DNA from: Planotetraspora sp. A-T 1434 | GTDB taxonomy: Bacteria > Actinomycetota > Actinomycetes > Streptosporangiales > Streptosporangiaceae | Reading direction: 5' to 3' | DNA: 64,000 nt | NCBI RefSeq assembly: GCF_025420585.1 | Contig: NZ_JAOEGB010000032.1 | Span: 1-64,000, forward strand | In this document: positions 56,768-64,000 of the stretch, piece after piece | Numbering within the stretch: position 1 is the stretch's first letter | Layout of the letters: every line of letters starts with the position of its first letter | The notes under the pieces: generated by a model | Seen by the model: the letters and a program-made list of their open reading frames with translations, nothing else | Told to the model about the DNA's origin: nothing | Databases searched by the model: none | Position numbers and translations under genes: made by a program

Positions 56768-57519
56768 TCCTCGTACGCCTCCAGCGCGTCCTTGATCTCG
56801 GTGAGCACGTCGGCCGCCTCCGCGCCGTCGATCACGCGATGGTCGAAGGCCAGCGACAGGCGCATGACCGGGGCGATCACCACCGCCCCGTCCCTGGCCA
56901 CCGGGCGGTCGGCGATCCGGCCCACCCCGAGGGTGATCGTGGTCCCGCCGACCGAGTGGAAGCCGTCGACCGCTCGGTGGCCGAGCGAGGTGACGCTGAA
57001 CGTGCCGGTGATCACTGGCCGGCGGTCGAGCAGCCCGGCCGCCTCGCGGAACCGGTCGAGCGCCTCCCGCCAGGACAGCCGCCGCAGCGCGCGGATGCCG
57101 GCGAACTCCTCGGCGGTGCCGGGGTCGGCCGCCGCCGCCCGGTCCAGGTGGGCCTGCACGTCGGCGAGCGACGCCGACTCCAGCCCGGGGATCACGGTCG
57201 CGAGCACGACCCGGCGGCCCTCCCACGTCTTGTCGAGGGTGACCTTGGCCGCCACCGTGTCGTAGGAGGCGACGACCGGGTCGAGCCCGCCGTGGATCGC
57301 GGCGTTGGCCTCCGGGTGCTTGGCCAGGACACCGGCGGCCGCGTGCACGACGTAGGAGACGACCGAGCGACGTTCTCCCGCCCGGCGGGCCCGCTCCCGC
57401 CCCGCGACGATCGCGGTGGCGTCCACCTCCGTGTCGAGGAAGACCGGCGAGAAGTCGCGGATCTGGTCGAGGAAGAACAGGGTGTGCCTGCGCTGAGGAG
57501 GGAACGGCTGCCCGGTCAT
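56764..57519 (-). CDS. abyA4-like: E2-type O-acetyltransferase of tetronate pathway (AbyA4-type)
   Basis: 251 aa, only the catalytic domain of 2-oxoacid dehydrogenase acyltransferases; there is no lipoyl or subunit-binding domain. The trimer-forming active site FDHRVIDG lies at 225-232 with His227 and Asp231, and TGTFSVTSLGHRAVDGFHSV is the family's preceding segment. In tetronate clusters this stand-alone domain acetylates the primary hydroxyl of the new tetronate ring. ATG 57519 overlaps the ACP stop (ATGA), and the hydrolase that removes the acetate follows directly. Confidence 0.93.
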   Translation of the reverse strand: MTGQPFPPQRRHTLFFLDQIRDFSPVFLDTEVDATAIVAGRERARRAGERRSVVSYVVHAAAGVLAKHPEANAAIHGGLDPVVASYDTVAAKVTLDKTWEGRRVVLATVIPGLESASLADVQAHLDRAAAADPGTAEEFAGIRALRRLSWREALDRFREAAGLLDRRPVITGTFSVTSLGHRAVDGFHSVGGTTITLGVGRIADRPVARDGAVVIAPVMRLSLAFDHRVIDGAEAADVLTEIKDALEAYEE

Positions 57520-57749
57520 CGGTTCACCAACTCGTAGATCGTCTCCAGGCTGGCGGCGTCGAGGAAGTCGGGCAGCGACAGCGGCCGGCTGACCCGCTTC
57601 TCGAGCAGCACGAGCATGGTCAGCAGGTGCAGCGAGTCCCAGCCCGGCACCTCGTCGAACGTCCGGCCCAGGTCCTCGGCGGCCACGGCGAGGCCGATCT
57701 CGTCCCGCAGCAGGTCCACGAAGTCGGCCCGACTGATGACGGCCGTCAT
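57516..57749 (-). CDS. abyA3-like: Stand-alone glyceryl acyl carrier protein (AbyA3-type)
   Basis: 77 aa, single carrier domain with the attachment site GWDSLHLL (Ser39) at the start of helix 2. It is the expected acceptor for the glyceryl unit formed by the FkbH-like enzyme. ATG 57749 shares one base with the KAS III stop (TGATG), and its own end overlaps the acyltransferase gene, so its translation is tied to both partners. Confidence 0.93.
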   Translation of the reverse strand: MTAVISRADFVDLLRDEIGLAVAAEDLGRTFDEVPGWDSLHLLTMLVLLEKRVSRPLSLPDFLDAASLETIYELVNR

Positions 57750-58780
57750 CACACACGCTCCAGGGCGAGACCGGACCTGATCCACTTGCTCGACTCGATG
57801 GCGACCGCGATCGCCCGCGACGGCCGCGCCATCGCGGGCAGCAGCCGGTCGAGCTGGAAGAACAGCAGGGCGTTGCCGTTGTTGCCGGTGTCGGCGACGC
57901 AGGAGACCTCCTCGGCCGCCGGGAAGGCGAGCCTTTCTGTGATCTTCGCGGTCATCGTGACGGACAACTGCGGCGGCAGGATGTAGCCGACCTCCGCGCG
58001 ATCCCAGCCGAGGTCGTCCAGCAGTTCGTCGGCCGTCTCCTCGGCGAGCACCGGCACGTGCTCCTCGATCGCCTTGTAGTCCTCGCTGGCCGGCGCCTCG
58101 CCCTCGTCGCGGTCGGCCAGGCCGTACCAGCGCAGGGTCTGGCCGGGCGCGCGGCCGAGACCGGACAGCCGGGTGAGCACCGACCGGACCACCGGCGCCT
58201 CCGGATGGTCGCCCACGGCGAGTACGGCGGCGCCCGCGCCGTCGCCGAACAGCACGTAGTTGACCAGTTCGTCCGGCGGCAGCGCCGTCAGGTCCGCCTT
58301 GACGTCGTAGTGCTTGGCGATCACGTCGCCCCCGATCACCAGCGCCGTGCGGTACCGGCCGGTGGACAGCAGCGAGGCCGCGACGTCGAAGGTCTGCACC
58401 GCCCCCGAGCAGCCCGACTGGAGCTGGAACGTCGGCACGCCGTCGATGCGGAGCCGGTCGGCGACGACGTTCACGGTGGCCGGCATCAGCGTGTCGGGAG
58501 TAGCGGTGCCGAACACCACCACGTCGACGTCCTCGGCGGACACACCGGCCCGGGCGAGCGCCTGGGCCGCGGCGCGCTCACCGAGATCGGCCAGGCCCTC
58601 CCGCCGCTCGCCGGTGGACAGGTCGACCGCCAGGTGACGCGTCCGGGTCCCGATGAACGTGTCGACCCACTGCCGCCACACCTGGTCCATGCCGAACGCC
58701 GCGGCCAGGGCGGCGGTGTCGATGGGCGGGCCGGGCAGCGCCGTCCCGACGGACAGAAGTCGTACCGGTATGTCCCCCAT
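57749..58780 (-). CDS. abyA1-like: FabH-like ketosynthase III, tetronate-forming (AbyA1-type)
   Basis: 343 aa, thiolase fold. The nucleophile is Cys124 in QSGCSGAVQ, and NYVLFGDGAGAAVL (about 174-187) is the usual KAS III motif. The segment that holds the catalytic His in FabH (IPHQAN) reads LPPQLS here (Pro270), and the Asn region is ADTGNNGNAL (Asn300/301). In tetronate clusters this family joins the glyceryl-ACP to the beta-keto chain on the last PKS ACP, forming the C-C and C-O bonds of the ring and releasing the chain. It replaces a PKS thioesterase, which is absent here. ATG 58780 has GGAGGAG 3 bases upstream. First gene of the five-gene operon. Confidence 0.93.
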   Translation of the reverse strand: MGDIPVRLLSVGTALPGPPIDTAALAAAFGMDQVWRQWVDTFIGTRTRHLAVDLSTGERREGLADLGERAAAQALARAGVSAEDVDVVVFGTATPDTLMPATVNVVADRLRIDGVPTFQLQSGCSGAVQTFDVAASLLSTGRYRTALVIGGDVIAKHYDVKADLTALPPDELVNYVLFGDGAGAAVLAVGDHPEAPVVRSVLTRLSGLGRAPGQTLRWYGLADRDEGEAPASEDYKAIEEHVPVLAEETADELLDDLGWDRAEVGYILPPQLSVTMTAKITERLAFPAAEEVSCVADTGNNGNALLFFQLDRLLPAMARPSRAIAVAIESSKWIRSGLALERV

Positions 58781-59046
58781 GCGCTCCTCCAACGAGCCGC
58801 GTCCGCGCCGCCCGCACACTTCGCGGGCACGGCCGGGATGGTGACCCGGATCTGATCACTGCTCAAACGCTAAGAGCGGCCACTAAAGCAGCCCTAAGCC
58901 CTAGATTTCGGGCAAAGGAGTCATCGCGAGCGCAGTCACCGGAGCCGGGACCCGGGGCTGGAGAGTCGCGCGGGCCGGGAGAAGGCGTCGCGTCAGGAAG
59001 AGGGCTCCTGGACGGCGGCGCACTCGGTGCTCGGCCGTGACAATGA
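58781..59046 (-). promoter_or_regulatory. Upstream region of the tetronate operon
   Basis: 266 bases without a credible gene. The first 140 bases upstream of the KAS III gene include a less GC-rich patch (58853-58920: TGATCACTGCTCAAACGCTAA and neighbours) where the operon promoter probably lies. No clear -35/-10 or SARP direct repeats could be assigned. The far part abuts the asparaginase remnant and may be chromosomal. Confidence 0.4.
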
Positions 59047-59190
59047 CCCCACGAGCACACCGACACCATCGAGGAGACCGCCTATCTGCTCGACCTGCTC
59101 CACAACGGGGAGGTGCCGGTCGTCGTGACCGGCGCGATGCGCAACCCCGCCCTCGCCGGTCCTGACGGGCCGGCCAACGTCCGTACTTGA
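59047..59190 (+). pseudogene. Asparaginase gene remnant
   Basis: The frame from 59047 to the TGA at 59188-59190 reads [15 protein letters not shown], then [11 protein letters not shown] and GPDGPAN. These are the consecutive core motifs of bacterial L-asparaginases (usually GTDTxEET and the TGAMR..DGPxN segment). Both the N-terminal third and the whole C-terminal part are missing, and a stop lies just upstream at 59044-59046, so only about 45 codons survive. It lies between the PKS cluster and the two-component genes, so it probably marks old chromosome disrupted near the right cluster border. Confidence 0.8.
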
Positions 59191-60285
59191 CTATTTGGCT
59201 GCATGCGGTGGTGGGGTGGGTAGTTGAACGGCGATACGGAGTCCGCCCGCAGGGCGCGGGACGATAGTGAGGGATCCGTCGTGTACTTGGGTGATGCTCT
59301 TGACGATTGCCAGGCCGAGGCCGACGCCTGCGTGGTCGTTGCGTATCCTTCCGGTGCCGCGCTGAAACGGTTCGGTGAGTGTCGAGACCAACTGTGGGGA
59401 CAGCTTCTCGCCGGTGTTCTCGACAGTGAGCACCACGGTCTCGGGGCGGACGGTGGTCTCGACCCACACGGTGCCCTGCCCAGGCAGGTTGTGCACGATC
59501 GCGTTGTGCACAAGGTTCGTCGTCATCTGCAGCAGGAGCGCTTGCGACCCGATAGCCGGGGTGATGTCACCGGAGGTATGGACGGTGACACCGCGTTTCT
59601 CGGCGAGCGGGAGCAGTGTTTCGGTGGCCTCTTCTACGAGTAGGGACAGGTCGACAGGTTGTCGGGTGAAGGACCTCTGGTCAGCGCGGCTGAGCACGAG
59701 TAGCGCTTCAGTGAGGTCGATCGCTCGAGCGTTGACGGAGTGAAGGCGGTCGACGAGTTCGCCATGGTCGTGTGTCGGATCATTGCGGGCCACGTCGAGA
59801 AGTGACTGCGAGATCGCCAGCGGAGTGCGCAGTTCGTGAGAGGCGTTGGCTGCGAATCTCTGCTGTTCGGCGACGTGTGCTTCGAGCCGTGCGAGCATGG
59901 TGTCGAAGGCGTCGGCGAGTTCGCGGAACTCATCTCTGCGGCCCTGTAGCCGGATTCGGTGGGAGAGTGATCCGTTCGCGGCCATGCGTGTAGCGTCCGT
60001 GATGCGGGTCAGCGGGGCGAGCATGCGGCCGGCGAGAATCCACCCTCCCGCGAGACCGAACACCAGCAGGAACGCGAACACTGCGGCTGCCGCCGGAGCG
60101 AAAGCATGCAGGGGGTCGGGCCGGTTGGGAACAAAACGACCCGGAGTGAAGAGCACACCGTCGGCCACATAACGCCGAAGGAACACCCACACGGCCGCGA
60201 GTAGCAAGGCACCTGCAAGCGTGACGAACCCGGCATAGCTGAGGGCAAGTTTGAGACGGACGCTCAAACCAGGCGCACTATCCAC
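59191..60285 (-). CDS. Membrane sensor histidine kinase
   Basis: 364 aa. Two membrane helices (about 12-35 and 62-85) flank a short extracellular loop, followed by HAMP (MLAPLTRITDATRMAANGSL), a dimerisation/phosphoacceptor domain with ASHELRTPLAIS (His near 150) and an ATPase domain with LVHNAIVHN and GVGLGLAIVKS. GTG 60285 overlaps the response-regulator stop by 8 bases and has GGGAGGG upstream. With only a short sensor loop it may sense through the membrane or through the neighbouring ABC transporter. It is probably outside the polyketide cluster. Confidence 0.92.
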   Translation of the reverse strand: MDSAPGLSVRLKLALSYAGFVTLAGALLLAAVWVFLRRYVADGVLFTPGRFVPNRPDPLHAFAPAAAAVFAFLLVFGLAGGWILAGRMLAPLTRITDATRMAANGSLSHRIRLQGRRDEFRELADAFDTMLARLEAHVAEQQRFAANASHELRTPLAISQSLLDVARNDPTHDHGELVDRLHSVNARAIDLTEALLVLSRADQRSFTRQPVDLSLLVEEATETLLPLAEKRGVTVHTSGDITPAIGSQALLLQMTTNLVHNAIVHNLPGQGTVWVETTVRPETVVLTVENTGEKLSPQLVSTLTEPFQRGTGRIRNDHAGVGLGLAIVKSITQVHDGSLTIVPRPAGGLRIAVQLPTPPPHAAK

Positions 60286-60973
60286 GGTTCCCTCCCTCAC
60301 GTCTGGTGCCGGGTGCTGTGTCGATGCGGTAGCCGACGCCGGCCACGGTGGCGATGACCCCAGGTTCGCCGAGCCGTTTGCGCAGTGCCGAGACAGTGAT
60401 GCGCACGGCGTTGGTGAAGGGGTCGGCGTTCTCATCCCACGCTCGCTCCAAGAGTTCCTCGGCGCTGACGACACCGCCCTCGGCAGCGACGAGGACTTCG
60501 AGCACGGCGAACTGTTTCCGGGTGAGCGCGACGTAGCGGCCGTCGCGGTAGACCTCGCGGCGGAACGGATCAAGACGCAGCCCTGCGATCTCTCGCACGG
60601 GTGGTCTGTTGTGGGCGCGCCTGCGGTCGAGTGCTCTGAGACGGAGCACGAGTTCTCTGAGTTCGAAGGGCTTCGTGAGGTAGTCGTCGGCGCCGAGTTC
60701 AAACCCGGAGGCCTTGTCGTCGAGGCGGTCGGCGGCGGTGAGCATGAGGATGGGCATGCCGCTGCCGGAGGCGACGATGCGTTTGGCGATCTCGTCGCCG
60801 GAGGGGCCGGGGATATCACGGTCGAGGACGGCGATGTCGTAGGCGTTGATGCTCAGCAGTTCCAGAGCGGTGTCACCGTCACCGGCGATGTCGGCGGCGA
60901 TCGCTGCCAGGCGTAGGCCATCGCGGATGGCTTCTGCCAGATAGGGTTCGTCCTCGACGATCAACACACGCAT
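60278..60973 (-). CDS. OmpR-type response regulator
   Basis: 231 aa. The receiver domain starts MRVLIVEDEPYLAEAIRDGL; the phosphoacceptor Asp is in the segment DIAVLDRDIPG, and Lys in ADDYLTKPF. The C-terminal winged helix (about 130-225) ends VAGVGYRID. ATG 60973 is chosen because the receiver domain starts there exactly, although a long open frame continues upstream. It is divergent from the ABC ATPase gene, an arrangement common in actinomycetes where the regulator controls the transporter. Confidence 0.93.
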   Translation of the reverse strand: MRVLIVEDEPYLAEAIRDGLRLAAIAADIAGDGDTALELLSINAYDIAVLDRDIPGPSGDEIAKRIVASGSGMPILMLTAADRLDDKASGFELGADDYLTKPFELRELVLRLRALDRRRAHNRPPVREIAGLRLDPFRREVYRDGRYVALTRKQFAVLEVLVAAEGGVVSAEELLERAWDENADPFTNAVRITVSALRKRLGEPGVIATVAGVGYRIDTAPGTRREGGNRG

Positions 60974-61060
60974 GCTCCCGAGGCTACGAGCCGGAGCATA
61001 TCGTCGGCGTATCGAAAACCGCATACGTGCTGACAACACCACGCTGCCTTGACTGGCGGC
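60974..61060. promoter_or_regulatory. Divergent promoter region, response regulator/ABC transporter
   Basis: An 87-base gap between oppositely oriented start codons. It must hold both promoters and probably the response-regulator binding sites. TTGACTGG lies only about 10 bases before the ATPase ATG, too close to be its -35 box. No ribosome-binding site stands out for the ATPase gene. Confidence 0.5.
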
Positions 61061-61764
<704 letters not shown>

Positions 61765-61765
<1 letters not shown>

Positions 61766-64000
61766 TGCGTACCGTCTTCCTCGCGTCGCTGCGCACCCAC
61801 ATCCGCAGGTACGTCGCAGCGGCGATCGCGGTCGCCGTCGCAGTCGCCTTCGTCGTCGTGGTCGGCGTGCTCACGTCCGGGGCACATAGCGGACTCATGG
61901 ACGGCCTGGGGGCGCCGTACCGCAATGCCGACCACGTGGTCTCGGCGGTGGGATGGCCAGCGTCCGTGCTGGACCCGAAGGCCGCGATCGCATTCACCGA
62001 GCGACACGGTGAGAACGCGGCCGCGACCGGCCGGGCAACGCTGCCGGCGCGCGCGAACGGCCGGCGGCTCTCCGAAACGACCGTGGGGCCGATCGCCACC
62101 TCGGAGGAGTGGCGCTGGCAGAAGCTCAGCTCGGGTCGCTTCCCAGCAGGCACGGGCGAGGCGGTGGTGGACGTGTATTTCGCCCTGGCCGAGAATATCG
62201 AGGTCGGCGACCGGGTTCGGATCGGCGAGGGCGCCGCCGCGCGCGACGCACGAGTGGTCGGTCTCGTGGAGTCGCCCTCGCCCCCGGCCCAGGCCGCGAT
62301 GTACGTCACCTGGCCGCAGTTGCTGCAGTGGCGCGACCACATCCATCTGACCGCGGTGGCGGTGCGCGGGGAGGTAGGTCAGCTCCCGGAAGGCGCGAAA
62401 GCCCAGTCGCCGGAGGGGTTCGCCGCGGAGCGGCTGACCTATGTCCAGAACAGGGTGAACAGCTTGTCGGTGATGCTGCTGTTGTTCGCCGGCATCGCGC
62501 TCTTTGTCTCGGTCCTGGTCATCGCGAACACGTTCTCCATCCTGTTCGCGCAACGACTCCGCGACTTCGCACTGCTGCGCTGCATCGGCGCGACCCGGCG
62601 GCAGGTGGTGCGTTCGGTACGCCGCGAGGCGGCCGTCGTCGGGGTGCTCGCGTCGCTGACCGGGACACTGGTCGGTATCGGTCTCGGCTACGGGCTGATC
62701 GCCCTGATCAACGCCCTCACGCCCACCATCCCGATGGGCGCCGCCGAGCTGCCCACGCCCTGGCTGCTGGGGGGGTTCGCCGTCGGACTGGTGGTCACCA
62801 TGGTCGCGTCCTGGTTGCCGACCCGGCGTGTGGTCCGGGTGAGCCCGCTGGCGGCGCTGCGCCCGGATACCGCGGTCGACGTACACACGGCCACCGGCCT
62901 GGTGCGGCTGGCGCTCGCTGCGATCCTCCTGGTCACCGGGCTGACCCTGCTCGGGCTGGCGATGGTCCAGGACAGTACGGCGCTCATGGTGGCAGGCGGA
63001 GGATCGGTGTTCGCCGGCGTACTCCTGTTCGGGCCGGTGCTCGTTCCCCGCCTGGTTCGGATCACCGGCGCGCTGCTCGGCCCCGCCGGGCGGCTGGCGA
63101 CCAAGAACGCTGTGCGCAATCCGCGGCGGACCGCCACCACCACTGCCTCCCTGCTGGTCGGCGTCACCCTGACGACCGCCGTACTCACCGGGATGGCCAC
63201 GTGGCGTTCGTCGTTGGATGAGCAGATCGGTAGGGACCACCCCATCGATGTCGCGCTCACCTCGCCCAAGGAGCCGGTCACCACTGACCTCCTCAACCGG
63301 GTACGTCACACTCCCGGTGTGGAGCAGGCCATTCCAGTGGACGGCGCCGTGGCCCGAGTGGCCGGGCTCGACAAAGCGATCCCGGTTGTCATCGCGCCCG
63401 CCGCGGCGCAAGTGGCCCGCGACGGCGGGGCGTTCGCCCGGGTGGAGCCGGGGAAGATCGGAATCGATTCCGAGGCCTTCGGCAAGAACCTGAGTCTCCG
63501 GCCCGGTGACCGGGTCACGGTGCACGTCGGCGACCGGCGAGCCCAGTTGCAGGTCGCCGTCGGCTCCGGCTGGGGCCCGGTGGGCGTGGTCGCGCCCGAG
63601 ACGCTGGCGACGCTCACCGACGCCCCCGAGCCGCATGCCATCTGGATCCGCGCCTCCTCCGGCGCCGACCCGGCTCAACTCGGCGGTGACCTGGACGAGC
63701 TGGCGGATCCGGTTGGCGCGACGATCGAGAACGGGTTGCGGACCTGGGAGTCGCTGGACCAACAGCTGGGAATCTACGCCTGGTCAGCGCTCGGCCTGCT
63801 CGGCATCGCCGTCGTGATCGCCCTGATCGGGATCGCGAACACCCTGGGGCTCTCCGTACTCGAACGCGCCCGCGAACACGCGATGCTGCGCGCGCTCGGG
63901 CTCACCCGCAGGCAGCTGCGGCGGATGCTGGCGACCGAGGCAGTGCTGCTGTCGGTGGTGGCCACCCTGCTCGGCACCGTGATCGGCGTCGGGTTCGCCT
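61765..64000 (+). CDS. FtsX/MacB-type ABC permease (cut by window end)
   Basis: 745 codons visible and still open at the window end. A first helix (VAAAIAVAVAVAFVVVVGVL), then an extracellular domain (about 40-220), three helices with the FtsX motif ALLRCIGATRRQVVRSVRREAA (about 270), a second extracellular domain (about 475-665), and again helices with ERAREHAMLRALGLTRRQLR near 700. This is the duplicated FtsX layout (about 800-850 aa) of actinomycete permeases next to MacB-like ATPases. Start at ATG 61765, overlapping the ATPase stop. Confidence 0.93.

Noticed and set aside
58863-59513. Small minus-strand frames between the KAS III gene and the histidine kinase
   Set aside because: No ribosome-binding sites or motifs, and they overlap the asparaginase remnant and the kinase coding sequence in other frames.

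Overview
The window is very GC-rich, almost fully coding, with actinomycete-style codon use, GTG/TTG starts and SARP, LAL and TetR regulators. It comes from a filamentous actinomycete, and I cannot fix the genus from sequence alone. From about 1.0 to 58.8 kb it holds a complete-looking modular type I polyketide cluster of the abyssomicin (spirotetronate) type. The diagnostic set is a tetronate cassette (FabH-like KAS III, stand-alone ACP, E2-type acyltransferase, FrsA-like alpha/beta hydrolase, FkbH glyceryl-ACP enzyme), a small AbyU-like barrel protein (spirocyclase/Diels-Alderase family) and three PKS proteins whose module order fits an abyssomicin backbone.

Layout. 0.1-0.8 kb: a terminator, the 3' half of a tRNA-Pro(GGG) gene and a decayed PKS KR-ACP fragment, which look like an island edge. 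1.0-7.1 kb: SARP regulator, DHA2-type MFS exporter divergent from its TetR regulator, and a large LuxR (LAL) regulator. 7.2-8.8 kb: AbyU-like protein and an aldo-keto reductase. 8.9-13.1 kb (minus): two P450/ferredoxin pairs flanking a membrane O-acyltransferase. 13.2-18.4 kb (minus): an oligopeptide-type ABC system (fused double ATPase, two permeases, lipoprotein). 18.5-19.5 kb: luciferase-like flavin monooxygenase. 19.6-54.9 kb (minus): FkbH and three PKS genes. 54.9-58.8 kb (minus): type II thioesterase and the tetronate cassette in an overlapping operon. 59.0-59.2 kb: a remnant of an asparaginase gene. 59.2-64 kb: a histidine kinase/response regulator pair divergent from an ABC ATPase/FtsX-type permease, probably outside the cluster.

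Predicted logic. The KSQ loading module gives acetyl. Modules 1-3 (KS-AT-DH-KR-ACP) make a conjugated triene. Module 4 has no KR and leaves a ketone. Module 5 reduces fully. Module 6 leaves a beta-keto thioester. FkbH loads a glyceryl unit on the stand-alone ACP, and the KAS III joins it to the chain to release a tetronate. The E2-type acyltransferase acetylates the hydroxymethyl group, and the hydrolase eliminates acetate to give the exocyclic methylene. The AbyU-like protein would then catalyse the [4+2] spirocyclisation, followed by P450 and flavin oxidation. By motif, module 1 uses methylmalonyl-CoA where the abyssomicin backbone needs malonyl-CoA, so an extra methyl (abyssomicin C-12) is predicted. 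The extra aldo-keto reductase and membrane acyltransferase suggest further tailoring.

A palindrome (CTGAGG-N3-CCTCAG) next to a TTGACA box recurs at the exporter/TetR promoter and in front of the flavin monooxygenase, suggesting a small TetR regulon inside the cluster.
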